Shown here: piece after piece, positions 1 to 11,227 of the stretch
How the letters are laid out: each line of letters starts with the position of its first letter
How positions within the stretch are numbered: position 1 is the first letter of the stretch
Origin: Hyposmocoma kahamanoa
Lineage: Eukaryota; Arthropoda; Insecta; Lepidoptera; Cosmopterigidae
DNA: 64,000 nt
Reading direction: 5' to 3'
Assembly: GCF_003589595.1 (NCBI RefSeq)
Contig: NW_020653774.1
Location: 747,846-811,845 of the forward strand
Translations under genes and position numbers: made by a program
The notes under the pieces: generated by a model
The model's database searches: none
What the model saw: only the letters and a program-made list of their open reading frames with translations
Told to the model about the DNA's origin: nothing

Positions 1-1796
1 GAATGACCGACTGATAATACTTACGTAAGTATTGGTATTTTTTGTTTATCAGTTACTTTATAATATATTATTTCTCATACTGACTTTTGCTCTCGTTGCC
101 TGAGATTGGCAGGCAGAGATCTATTTTAGAGATTAGGTCACGTTTGTATAATTACTATTTGTTTTGTATTTTTGACTCTTAAAGCGATTAATCGTATATC
201 TACAATGAATAGTATTCTTTAAAAAAAGATTAAGTATAGATACCGAGAGGGCGTGTTTATTCCGATCGATTGGTTGGATCCCGGCCAAAGCTAAACTAGC
301 CGGAGGTATGCCTTATTTATAGACCTGTCGACTGTCATTTGTTTAAATTAGTTCATTGTTAAATACCGACAGATCTTTGAAGAAGCCGGTAAAGTGTGCT
401 CGGATATCGCTTTCATTTATTGCGTTATTCTACTTAATACGTAGACGTTAATGATTCGCCTTATTTGTATTGAGGTCGTCTTAATTGTTTACATTGTTTC
501 ATTATTGGTTTTAATAAGGGCGTCAATTGCTGCTTAGACATAAGCCTTTGAAGACGTAATAAGGTGTCGACCACAGTTTTCAGCTCGCATCAACAGTGCA
601 GCCATATAGTATAGCGTTGTTTGTTAGTTAATAACACTTGGACTCTCTAACATCCATCCATCTTAGACTATTCCTTTATTTTTCTATCCTCTAAGGTTTC
701 CATAGTCTAAGCTATTGACACGGTCGACCAGTCAACGTCATAGACATTTTTTTATTTCGATTCTGTTGTGGTTCGTTAGATTCGCGTCTCTGGAGTTTTG
801 CTATTTGTGTTTTTGATGTATTTATTTTTAGTTTTAGAAGAAAATAAAAACAAATCCGATATCCCAAGCAAAGTGGGAGGTTAAGTACCGTCAGGGGTAT
901 AAACTTGATAGTGCCATTACTGCACACGAGTGACATTAAAATTATGCATATGGGTAAGCGTGTTTTATTAAACGTAAAACGCTCTCCCCTCCCGCTTTGT
1001 CAACGGCGGCAATAGCCATTATATGGTTTATGACTACCCACTTTTTCCTGCGATCGCCGCCGGCGGCGGTGGGTGGTGGCGAGCGAGTTTAATTCCACTA
1101 AGGTCGTGTTTAAATAATCCCGAAAAGTACTTTCAAGTTTGAACGTTGAAATCCATTTAATTTACTGAAATTCATTATTTCAGCACTACACACAGAAAGT
1201 TCCGATTTTTTTTACTGTAACATTTATTAACATTTATTCTGCAATTCTTATACATAAGAATTTTTTTTTTCGTACCAAAATTGCGTATATTTGTCTTTAC
1301 AAACAAACCAACATTTCGGGCCATTCACAGGACGCCGATTCAGAACTCTTCGATATTTCAACCGAATCGTTCGAATTGAAGGGCGCTTTTCGACTTATTA
1401 AGAACATTCCAATTAAACGTTCAATTCTCGGCTACTCTCGATCTCCGTCAGACATCCGTCCGAAACAATTACTGTCAAATTGTTGCATCTACCGTGTGTA
1501 GGCTTTCATATTGGGCCGGTGAAAAAGTTTTTGCATTTAATAATTAAGTCGCAAAACAAACACTTTACTTAAAATTTTATTTATACCTTGACAAGGTCAT
1601 AAAGAATTCCTTTAATAAACGTTTTTTGAAGAATATTTGGAATATTAATTAGTTGTACTAGCTTTTTGCATTCTTTTTATTACACTTACATTTTCTTCCT
1701 TTGTAAATCTATAGTTGATTTTACACGTAGAATTTTAAGGTGAACTTCTAAAAATTCTTTTAACAAGTTTAATAACAGTAATCTGCCAGATAACCA
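1..1796. other. intergenic sequence, no gene seen
   Basis: AT-rich sequence with stops in all frames and no recognisable domain. A short GC-rich patch (GCCGCCGGCGGCGG) lies near 1055-1075. A motif starting ACAAACCAACATTTCGGGCC near 1302 recurs near 54560 and, less exactly, near 62812. Confidence 0.6.
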
Positions 1797-1992
1797 ATTA
1801 CTTAGTCTCAAATAGGTCTAGGAGTTTTCTTATGGGTACCAGAGCAACGGTGTTCAATCTGGGGTGGTTCCCAGAACATCCAGTCCAAAATCAATTTAGA
1901 AAAGTTCATTTCCCAATTTGGTCCTACCGGGAATCGAACCCGAGACTACTTCATCCAGTGTCGTCGTATAATCTGTTGGGACACCGAGGTCG
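1797..1992 (-). repeat. tRNA-headed SINE copy (family B)
   Basis: Read on the minus strand it begins with a tRNA-like head. The B-box-like GGTTCGATTCC is the complement of 1930-1940, and the head is followed by a body with TTGGTCCT/AATTGATTTTGGACT-type sequence. Related copies lie at 17395-17615 (plus) and 10628-10790 (minus). The head is Pol III-promoter-like, but it leads into a shared body, so this is a SINE and not a tRNA gene. Confidence 0.6.
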
Positions 1993-2033
1993 TGTAAGTG
2001 TCATGAAACAGCGAATATATGGTTTATGTGTTA

Positions 2034-2540
2034 GTATATAACCAGAAATAGAGACGAAATGTCATTTAGTTTGTTTGAAAACTATTTTGACATATCATTA
2101 CGGTGACAGCTGCGCTCCCATTGGCCAGCAATGAATTTGAAACAATTGACGGGTGTCGTCAATTGTTTCACTTCAAATCGACCACTTTAACTTGAGCTTT
2201 GCTATAATGGACGAAATTGAAAAATTACATATTTAATATTTAATTACCGATAAAATGTGATTCCGTTTGTTTTGCAATTAGACGTTTTGCTGTTTTTCCC
2301 ACACCACCGAATGGAACAGGCCCGATGTTATCTTTATTACAATAAATACAGAATATTTTTGGAATATACGGAGACGTACACACAGGTCAGTTGTTGGCGC
2401 TGTACTATTTCAGTTTTCTAATTTGTGAAATCAGTGCAAAGGAGAGTTGATATTTAAAAGTGATATAAGGTCCATTTGCCTGATGAGTTGCCAGTGATGG
2501 ATGGCCCTTATTTCGTCTCAATTTCTTGTTTTATACTCAA
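2034..2540 (+). mobile_element. MITE-like element, copy 1
   Basis: The ends are imperfect inverted repeats: ACCAGAAATAGAGACGAAAT (2041-2060) at the left, and ATTTCGTCTCAATTTCTTG (from 2510) running into TTTTATACTCAA at the right. About 390 bp of the interior recurs in opposite orientation at 19800-20188, including the stretch around GGAGACGTACACACAGGTCA. There is no coding capacity, so it is a non-autonomous DNA element. Superfamily is not determined. Confidence 0.7.
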
Positions 2541-3129
2541 TGATGTGCTTAGGCATAATAGATACGAAGAGACACATATGTAGAGGCACTTTAAGAAGAA
2601 GAAGAAGAATACTCACCTCTAAAGTACCTATACAACTATATAATTTTAACAGTAATTGACGTGAAGTTTTACAATTAGAAAATGAAGGTAATTTGTAATC
2701 CAAGGGTACAATCTTTTCGTTTCGAGATTTTTGATGGCAGTGACAACGGATAGAACAAACGTAAAGTGGGTGATAGACGTACGAGTGTATACGCGTACTT
2801 GTGGCTCGACGACTTTTTTTACTCATGTGTCACCCTAAGTACGCGAATTTTAAAACTGCGCGCAAGTCCATCAGCCATCAAACATGTTTGAAATCTTGCT
2901 CGTAGCCCGCCTCGGCTCGCATCTGTCAGCGTCGCGAGTCACGACCCGCCATTTGGTTTCAAATGAAATAGCTTCTATCATGCAGGTATCTTGTTTAGCT
3001 ATTATAGGTGTAACTATGTGCAGAAGTTCTTCGTACAACGATTCGGGCATTCTTAAATAATTACGAAAGTCTTCCTTTTCTTCACGTAACTCTCTTACTA
3101 AGTTTACATGTGATAAATGCTCTGTTTTT
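2541..3129. other. intergenic, no gene seen
   Basis: Contains a short GAAGAAGAAGAA run near 2594 and a moderately GC-rich patch near 2900-2945. I see no domain or splice structure. Confidence 0.5.
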
Positions 3130-3566
3130 AACCGACTTCAAAAAAGGAGGAGGTTCTCAATTCGACTGTATGTTCTTTTATTTTGTGTTTTTTTTTCTTT
3201 TTTTTGTATGTATGTTACGCGATAACTCCGGTATTTGTGAACCGATTTTCATGATTCTTTTTTTGTTGGAAAGGGGGTACTTCCATAGTGGTCCCATTTC
3301 ATTTTGAAGAAAATCATCCACCTCAAAGGGTGGCTGTTCACGCATGAAGATTCACTTACTTAACTTAATTACTTTTAGCAATTATTTAGTTGATTTTGCT
3401 ATTTCTCCAGTTCAAGGCGTTTTTGTCTCGATATACTTTGAGTAGTGTCGTAGTGAGAACCTATTTTTATTATCTCCAATATCAAGTCCTGTATAGTGGC
3501 AAACTAGGGGATATTTCAATGAAACTTAGCAAATAGACGTAATTACACGTACTTTTGAGGTCGGTT
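3130..3566 (+). mobile_element. inverted-repeat element, ACCGACTTC family, complete copy
   Basis: The left end AACCGACTTCAAAA (3130-3143) is repeated in inverted form at the right end (3553-3566, complement AACCGACCTCAAAA): 13 of 14 positions match. The interior holds GTTACGCGATAACTCCGG and a T-rich tract, and is non-coding. Other copies are at 4487-4692 (lacking the left end) and 44774-45080 (inverted). The family resembles a very common lepidopteran repeat. Calling it a MITE rests on the terminal repeats. Confidence 0.65.
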
Positions 3567-4486
3567 TTTTTAGTACTCTGTACTGTGATTATCGTAAGTT
3601 AGTTCTTCACCCACACTCGCCGATTTTGTCTTCTTTTTTAGTTTTCAAAATATTATATGACATTATTCCCAAATAACACAAGACCTCCTCCGCGAACGAC
3701 ATCGCGTAACATTATAAGCTAATCTGTCGTGTGTCGCCGACGTCGAGCTGAGTAAGAACGCAAACTTTAAAACCGCGATTTTTAACCTCGTACGTCTATC
3801 ACCCACTTAAGAATAGTGAAGAGAAAGAGAATTCGAGAACGATTCAAAATTTGAAAAATACGTGGCCAGGAACCAGAAAAGAGGATGATAAATAGGTGGG
3901 ATGTCGACAAAGGAGGTCAGCGTCCTCACACAGTCTTTCACTAGATACATTACAACAACAACACTGAGTACAATTTTAAACTTAAAGGTTTTTGAAAAAA
4001 AAAACAATGTAGAAAGAAAATAAAAAAATACAAAGAAGATATCAGTACGTTAACTTACTAGTATTAGTCCGCGGAGACCGGTTAACGCCGATAACGTATC
4101 TATTGCCCAATATGCCCATCGTATAATCCAGATAGACGAGAAACTGGTGACTTGAGACTTAGTTTACTTCTTATCTTCTAGATATAAAAATTATAAACCT
4201 AATTTGTCGGTATTAGCGCGTTGAGGCTCTACAACCGAAGTTCAATGCCATTAAAGAACAAAACCAGGAGAGCTCATCAACAACTATTGCGAATTCAATA
4301 GACCGATCCTCCATTCGACTGGCATCTTGAAATGTGTGTAGGCACGTAGAAATTACCACAAGAATGTGGTGCCTGGCCATGGAAAGATGATGGCACACTG
4401 AGACATCTAACATTGAAAGTAACTAATATAATTAACAAAATAAGGAGGTTTTCTTTATATTTGTTTTGTTGGAATTTTCTTTTTTT
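3567..4486. other. intergenic, no gene seen
   Basis: AT-rich DNA between two copies of the ACCGACTTC family. The short open frames on the minus strand have no recognisable features. Confidence 0.5.
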
Positions 4487-4692
4487 TGTATGTATGTGTG
4501 TGTGTGTTACGCGATAACTCCGGAATTCGTGAATCGATTTCGATGATTCTTTTTTTGTTGATAAGAGGATACCTCGGTAGTGGTCTCATTTAAATTTGAA
4601 GAAAGCATTCCCCTCTAAGGATGGCAAACTAGGGGTAATCGATTTCAATAAAACTTGGCAAATAGATGTAAAATACCTAGAGGTCGGTTTTT
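4487..4692 (+). repeat. ACCGACTTC-family fragment
   Basis: Shares with 3130-3566 the segments GTTACGCGATAACTCCGG, GATTCTTTTTTTGTTG, TGGCAAACTAGGGG and the right end AGGTCGGTTTTTTAGTACT. The left terminal repeat is missing. Confidence 0.65.
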
Positions 4693-5056
4693 TAGTACTG
4701 TTTACTGAGATTATCTATTATGTAGTTCCTGTGGCTACACGACTACGATTAAAAACTTATTAATTTAGGATTTCCAATAAATATCTACGTACAAAAGTCA
4801 AAATATTACGACGAAAACGGCCAAGACCACTGGGGATCGTTGATCGTAGTCTATGTCGACGAAGGTAATGCTCCATTTGTGTCGAAGTATATCTTATTGC
4901 CAACTTCGTGTGTATACTCGGCAAATAGACTGTGATGACGTAAAGGACTTTCTATATTTATGTACTTGTTAGCTTACCACAGTAATAAATATTCTGACTT
5001 ATATTCTATAAAGAATTATTCATTGTCCTTCCACTTACTTTTATGACACTAATAAG

Positions 5057-5275
5057 GATGGGAAGAAGAAGTTGTGTGCTTGGTGGTAAGTGACACACAT
5101 GCCTGTCCATAACAGTCGCAGTGCCACTCAGAGCTTTAAATCGCAAAGATTCGAGGGGCACTCTTGACAAGTCCCATGTGCCAGTAATTTCATCAGCACC
5201 TTCACCCTTTAAAACCGGAACATAGTAATGCTCACATCACCGTTTGGCGGCTGAAATATGTCGCCTTATTTTCTC
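5057..5275 (+). repeat. dispersed repeat family A, 5' part
   Basis: Matches the family A copy at 16705-17000: GGTGGTAAGTGA, CCTGTCCATAACAGT, GTGCCACTCAGAGCTTTAAATC, TAATGCTCACAT. The rest of the unit (ACTTCCCTGGA, TTCTTTTACGAG, CTCTACTGCTA) appears at 5433-5510, so about 160 bp of other DNA splits this copy. Non-coding; class unknown. Confidence 0.6.
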
Positions 5276-5510
5276 AATCTCGTATCCTAAAGCACAAAGT
5301 TACCGAAATGCAAAATGTGGATTGTATATATAAATTTAGCAGGCTGATTTCACATCATATTTCCTTCATATTCACAGACTGGTTTTTGACTTTTTTCGAC
5401 TCTTTATGAGATACGAGTTTGAGAAAGTAAGGCACCGAATAAGTAAAGTGGAAATACTTCCCTGGAGGAATTCTTTTACGAGTACAAGGAACTCTACTGC
5501 TAGGTGCTAT

Positions 5511-6768
5511 ATTTATTGGGGTGCACGAAAAGAGCTTTCCTTCTTGCCTTCTTGTACGTCTAGCGCACCAATCGGGGCAACAGTCGGCGAGTACGTTACG
5601 TCGATTGGCATGCCATATATGCCCTCGGTACGTTATGAAGAAGAAGAAGATTGGCAACACTCAGTCAGTCAGTACCTGTAGCCCCTTTCTCAGCACTCAT
5701 CATGTACTGGTCCACTACGTAATGACATTCACTGTCACTCTGTCTATTGGTGGAAATGGCATGAAAATCCGTTCAGTAGTTTTTGAGGTTATCGTATGTA
5801 TACATAAAATGAACGAAAGCGATTTAGGAAGATCATTGTTAACGATGCGGTGCATTGCGGCCCGCCAGGACGTGAGCCTCTAAAATATTTGAGTACTTTA
5901 AGTTATTTGTTGTTATCATCAGTGAATTTTTTGTCACGATTAGCTGGCCGCCCTAGGCCCGGACCTACTAGGCTTTAGGGCAAATCCGCCACTGACTAGC
6001 GCCCCACTAAAGCGAGGGAAATATATTCCACAAACATTGAGTGATACTGACGGCAGCCGTGTTCAGAGCAGTGCATATTTTTTATAAATATTTTTAGATA
6101 CATAGTCTTACTTTATTATGTTGGAATTAATGGTTTCAATTTGTGGGACTGTAGTGCTTGTTCCTGGAAAGTCATACACAGAATTATGAATAGTAATTGT
6201 TGTATCACTGGTACCTGAATAAATAGTGTTTTGTTTGTTCAAAATATTTGTTATTACTTTATTTTAGAGTTGAAGAGTCCCAATATCGAAAATTGTCTTA
6301 ACTCCTGTGTATCATCAGCCTTAATTAATTATGACCGATGAATAGTCACGAATTAGCCGTCGATAAAGCCGTTGAAAGCCGAAGTGCGTGTTCGAGCCGA
6401 CCGGAGCAGTGTGTTTTAACTATATTGTTATATATACGTCTCTAATCAAGTTGATTGTTCACGGACTTAAATAGTATAGCTCTATTTAAGTCCGCTCAGA
6501 ATAAAATGGTCAATTTCAGTCACATTGTCCGTGCTGTGCCATTATTCGTTATTTCTGATATATTTATTTATTATTCTGTGAAGAAATATTTGTTTATCGA
6601 GTAGCTAGATTTTCGCAATTGTTACACATAAGCAATGAATTCAATGAGTTGAAGTGACAACACGAAGTGAGCAGGTAGAAAAACAGTAGGAAAAATATGG
6701 AATATCGAACATACCATACAAAGATTACTTGTAAAATAGGCCAGAGTGTTTATAATTAAAATGCTATA
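5511..6768. other. intergenic with a short perfect hairpin
   Basis: Overlapping open frames near 5355-5883 lie on both strands and partly cover repeat A, so I do not call a gene. A perfect 13-bp inverted repeat with a 7-nt loop is at 6462-6494 (arm CGGACTTAAATAG). Confidence 0.5.
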
Positions 6769-7318
6769 AGGCGATTAACACACTGAACCGCGCGAAATTG
6801 CGTTTTTTAACGTTGTACTGAAGTACCTCAGTTTGTATGGAAAACACGCGCCGTCGAACACACTGACAACGCTTCTCCGGCGCGGAGGGGCGCGGCAAAC
6901 CGCAGGGTTATGGCACACTGCGCTCTGCACTATCGCTCAGATTTTTAATTAATTTGTGTCTATTCCAGTAATTGTCGTTTTGATTTTCCCTAACAAATAA
7001 TCAAAGGATTCAGTTGACATACGAGTACGTGTGTAGTTGAAAAATCAATCTTCATATTTTCTTAAACCTTTGAAATGTAGTTGAATGTTATCTTCGGTGT
7101 GTTTTAATTTGAGTAAACAGAAACCAAATCGACAGGATAACTGCGGCGTCCCGAGTGGGTTCTGTGTTATTAACCATTATTGTCAAAGAAGGATCTCTGC
7201 TACATGTACAATCACAGATTAAACTGCGCGTTGACGCAGATCTGCATCTCCGCCACCGCGCGCGTGATTACGCGTCTCGCGCACCGTCGCGGAGCGCGGA
7301 TCAATGTATTAATCGCCT
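6769..7318. mobile_element. 550-bp MITE with TA target duplication
   Basis: Left end AGGCGATTAACACACTGA and right end (complement) AGGCGATTAATACATTGA are inverted repeats, with 22 of 26 positions matching over the longer terminus. Both ends are flanked by TA (6767-6768 and 7319-7320), as expected for a Tc1/mariner-mobilised element. Both ends are GC-rich (CCGCGC, GGCGCGG) and the centre is AT-rich. No open frame of note. Confidence 0.7.
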
Positions 7319-7506
7319 TAAAACCAAAGAAGTTTAACACCTTCCCGTAATATAAACACCCTGTATACATATACAATGTACAAGTAATAGTCATATCAAA
7401 GTAAACTGCACACAAAACAACAAATAAAATGAACACACTTTACTTTGACACATTTAAAGAGGCACCTTATGTATACATGAACTGTACACACTTTAATAAT
7501 AACCTT

Positions 7507-7690
7507 TAACTGCCTCCGTGGCCGCAGAGGTCCCAGGTTTGATTCCCGGGCCGGGAGAAATATTTGTATGGCCTACATTTATTTCTCTTGTGAGTTTGGG
7601 TGTAATTTGTGGTTGTCTGTGTGTCCATGGCAGCCGCGACGCAGGGTTTCCCTAGTGCGGGGCTATGTCGAGTGTGTGCGTTATTTTATA
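7507..7690 (+). repeat. tRNA-headed SINE copy (family C)
   Basis: Reads ACTGCCTCCGTGGCC, then GCAGAGGTCCCAGGTTTGATTCC (B-box-like), then CCGGGAGAAATATTTGTATGG and a body ending near GCGGGGCTATG. The tRNA-like head is internally shortened. Other copies, all minus strand: 15205-15345, 21115-21325, 23633-23775, 23886-24070, and a head-only piece near 32605-32665. Confidence 0.65.
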
Positions 7691-8084
7691 AAAAAAAGTG
7701 GAGTAATGTCAATAAACTTAAAAAATCAATAAAATGTTTAAAACCGTAAAACTCCTTCGTAAAAATCCATCTGGCTTGATCAGCCCAATCCATTTGCGGC
7801 CTTTAATTTTTAACCATTAGTTTACAACAAGAGTGTTTTTAAAGTTATTTTAAAATATTTGGTGAGCCAACAGATTAATAGATCAAGTTGTCATGTTATG
7901 GTGGGCCACTGCTGCAAGTACACAAGCTATCAAGATTTCCATTAAAAATTGATCTTTCTGTTATTATATCGAAAGTTTGTACACCCAAATGTTAGGCCGC
8001 GTACAAAATGTAATTATTTCTCTCAACAGAAACTGATAGTATACTTTTTTACCATGTCAAGTGATACGACAAACAAGTCGTGCG

Positions 8085-8190
8085 TAGTAAGGCTCACATT
8101 ACTGTTTAACGGCAGAAGTAGGTAAAGTAACAGTACCTCTCTGGACGAACTCTTTTACAAGCTATTTACTGCTACTAAATTGTAATACTA
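8085..8190 (+). repeat. dispersed repeat family A, 3' fragment
   Basis: Contains GCTCACATTACTGTTTAACGG, then AGTACCTCTCTGGACGAAC, TCTTTTACAAG and TACTGCTACTA, matching the 3' part of the copy at 16705-17000. Confidence 0.6.
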
Positions 8191-8244
8191 CCCATTACTA
8201 TAGGACGTTACACTTGCAGCATTAATTTCTTCAACATCAATATC

Positions 8245-8550
8245 GAGCTTTTTACACGCTCCACTACTGGGGACGGATCTCTAATAAGAGGGTGTCCACA
8301 CTGAGCCAATGCGGGTTGGGGGCTTTATTTGTTTTCCGAGGGTTGTGAACCTTCTTCAACGTGCAGGTTTCACCACGATGTTTTCCTTTACCGAAAAGTT
8401 CATAGTGTTTCGAATTATTATTATAATATAATTATATATTAGCGTTGAATTTCGAATAAAATTTTGCATATAAATTGGTACGAAGCCCGGATTCAAACCC
8501 AAGGTCTCTGCTTGAGAGGCGGTAGGTGAAAATATTAGGCTGTCATACTT
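8245..8550 (-). repeat. tRNA-headed SINE copy (family D, CCACTGCTGGGC type)
   Basis: Shares with 58757-59055 the segments CCACTACTGGGGACGG, TTTTCCGAGG, AACCTTCTTCAACGT, CACGATGTTTTCCTT and a minus-strand tRNA-like head (complement of ATTCAAACCCAAGGTCTCTG). The CCACTGCTGGGC motif is widespread in lepidopteran genomes. An AT-rich tract near 8415-8440 interrupts the body. Confidence 0.65.
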
Positions 8551-8559
8551 ACTTACTTC

Positions 8560-9924
8560 GGTGGCACTTGGACGCAAAGAGGGTCTTGGCCTCCGACATC
8601 AGATTCTGCCGCTCCTCCAGCCACTAGCACCGAGGTCCTTGAGATCTTTCAGAGCTTCATCGCTCTACCTGAGGCGTCCGACCGGTCGTCCTCCTTTCCG
8701 TAGTCCGAGCCAGCCGAGTCTCGCAGCTTTTGTTTCTCCCACAATATTGGGCCCGGACATTAGATATTCAATCTGAAGGTTCTTCCTTGCCCTCCAGCTT
8801 CCACCCATTAGGCTACCATAGCTTTTATAATATCATTTTCTTACCTTACAGCAATAATTAAGACTACCGACACGAGACAACTTTCCTTTCTTTCTTTCTT
8901 CTACTTTTTCTCAGGCTCCAGCTGAAACTAGCGCTGACTCTCTGTCCATAATTAAGCTAACGTGACTGGTCTTCCAAGTTCCTTAATAGTCGAATAAATG
9001 TTTCTTTCTTTCTTTCTCGCCTGATCATTATTCTCTACTCATTATTATTAGTGGAATACTTTACTTGTGTAGTTACACGAGAATAGTTACAGCTCAAACC
9101 TAGTGTGCAATTATTAGCCACAAACAGCGACGGGTGTCCCCTCTGTCTCCCCTCACCCTGTTCGATTATTGAACACTTGAGTTCAACTAAATACAAACAA
9201 TAGAAAACCTTATCGATGAGGTGGTAAGTTATGAAATCGTTTGTGCGGCAAAATTAATTTCAAGCAAGGCCTATGTAGGGCGACCATGGTAACACGGGAC
9301 TTACTTATATTTACGGTACATAATTACTAAAACATAGTGCTTATGATAATGAGATAGCTTTCTCTGTCTTTTGCAAACCAACAAAGGCGACAGCAAAATC
9401 TCAAATTGAACTCGAAATTAATAGTGAAACAATTAACATTGCAATTGTAATAGAAGTATCAGAAATAAAACTACTTTTTCCGATCTGAATCGCATGAAGC
9501 TCGAACTGGAACGTGTTTATATTTTGTTCTTAAATCATTGACTTACAATTATATGGACGTCGGGTCCGCGCTAAAAAGTGTCCGCACTTGTAAGGCGCTA
9601 AAATCGTATATAGAGCGCGACACTCCGCTCTAGTCTTCATTTGTTCGACTGACAGCGCGATACTGCGATGACATTACAATTTAAATTTCGAATAGGTTGA
9701 CTTGGGACATTTTTTTCGTGGTTTTTGTATTACACCCGTCGTCCATTTATTTGTAAGTCAATGTCTTAAATTAATAATTTCTTAGTTAAGAATAGGGCTG
9801 TTTGCATTAATATTAACATTAACTGGTATCGCCAAAAGACAAGACAAGAAAAGTACCGCATAAAGAGCACCAAAAGTTGGATTGTTTGAAAAAAGAAAGC
9901 AAATATATGCGAGTTACAACACTA
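8560..9924. other. repeat-rich intergenic sequence
   Basis: A TTTC-rich run at 8885-8905 and another at 9001-9017 bracket a roughly 100-bp segment that looks like the tail of a retroelement ending in (CTTT)n. At 8575-8765 the plus-strand open frame is Ser/Pro/Arg-rich with no known domain. I see no gene. Confidence 0.4.
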
Positions 9925-10080
9925 ACTTTTTTTTTATTAACCTATTATGTCTCACTGCTCCCTGTCGTTGGCGATCTCCCATCACTTTCTCTCAAACCCA
10001 TCAAGATAGTCCCGCCAACGCCTTCTCAGCCGTCCACGTCGTCCCTTTCCGTCCTCGGGCGCACAACGAGTGACGACGTT
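9925..10080 (-). pseudogene. LINE reverse-transcriptase C-terminal scrap
   Basis: Read on the minus strand, the stretch encodes an Arg-rich segment (GRRGRLRRRWRDYLDGF, then KWWEIANDR). This is the end-of-protein signature of many insect LINE polymerases (GRPxxRWRDDLD...W...A.DR..W). The expected next Trp is a stop codon. It is a decayed fragment with no element ends visible. The longer plus-strand open frame over it (9877-10329) is its shadow. Confidence 0.5.
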
Positions 10081-10627
10081 TGCCCACTTCTCGGGTTGTA
10101 TTTAATTTTGTTTTTAATAAAAATATTAACATCTTCTCTTAGCGAACTTCAACAAGTGGTCGAATTAAACAATAATTACATTATTATAATTTACTTCGCA
10201 CCCAGAAACGCACGGATAACGTTATTTTGTAAATATAATACTTTTTACGAGTACGATTCCTACATCACGCATATGAAGAAACTACGAGAGTTACAAGGTT
10301 CATCTCTAAAAGGCTTAGGTTCGCAGTAATAAAATACCACCGTATATATCCTACTAATCCCTATTACATCGTGGTGCTCCTACCACAAACCACATTGTAA
10401 TTAGAAGGTAAACCGTTTGTAATTGTTTAGCGTCCCATGGGGCACATACTCGAGCCACATTTTACGCAGCTGCGGTGTTAATAGGCAAGTTCCGGGAACG
10501 GTCTGTACTTGAATTGTATCGGGTCTATAGAATCGGACGTTTACGCCTAAACGTTGATTGAATTGTAAAATATGTTTAAAGATAAAATGAAATTAGAAAC
10601 GTTTAATTAATGTTTCAAACAACCAGA

Positions 10628-10790
10628 CCAATAATTTGGTCTTAAACTAGGGAATTCCTTATATTATGAGTTCGGAGCACCCGAACTCTGGGGCACAACT
10701 TGAACTTAGACCAGAATCAATTTAGAAATTCATGTCTCAAACTGGTCCTACCGCCTCAACGCTTGCAAACCGCTGGGCCACTAGTGTGGT
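10628..10790 (-). repeat. tRNA-headed SINE copy (family B), degraded
   Basis: Contains GGTCTTAAACTAGGGAATTCC, CAGAATCAATTTAGAAATTCAT and CTGGTCCTACCG in the order seen at 1797-1992. The tRNA-like head is largely eroded. Confidence 0.5.
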
Positions 10791-11214
10791 CAATTAATAC
10801 GTTACCAATATTGCACAGGTTGTAACAAAAAGGTGCAATCTTTCTCTTTAGTGCGAAAGCGCGTTAAATATATTTTTTAACCGACTTTAAAAAGGTACAC
10901 AAGCGTACCGTACAAAGCGAAAATGGCGGATGTGGTTGGCGCGCGTGAAACGCTAACTAACCACTTCTACTGTACTTATTGTTGTGTGATTTTACTACCA
11001 GTTTAATCACCATTCTTGACATTATAAATGAATGCATTGGTGACAAATGTCTAACGTCAAAGTAATTGACGATGTTAGTTAAATTTCGTATTGAATAGTT
11101 GAAAATATATTTGTTCAATATACGATAATGTATAGACGCGGTAACAAAGTTCGGAACTATTCGTGTTTTCCGAATTTTCCCGAAATCCAATTTTTATTCA
11201 CTACAATATGTGTA
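10791..11214. other. intergenic upstream of the copia remnant
   Basis: I looked here for a 5' LTR matching the TGTTGGAAATATGA start of the 3' LTR and found none. A short AACCGACTTTAAAAA scrap at about 10880 resembles the end of the ACCGACTTC family. Confidence 0.45.
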
Positions 11215-11227
11215 ATATTGTCTGATC

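Noticed and set aside
5355..5883. Three overlapping open frames on both strands, 91-120 codons
   Set aside because: They overlap each other and include part of repeat A. No domain, and no codon bias that separates them.
9877..10329. 150-codon plus-strand open frame with a hydrophobic start
   Set aside because: It is the antisense shadow of a minus-strand LINE polymerase scrap and has no motif of its own.
10900..11214. 5' LTR of the copia element
   Set aside because: No stretch matches the TGTTGGAAATATGATTTAG start or the rest of the 3' LTR.
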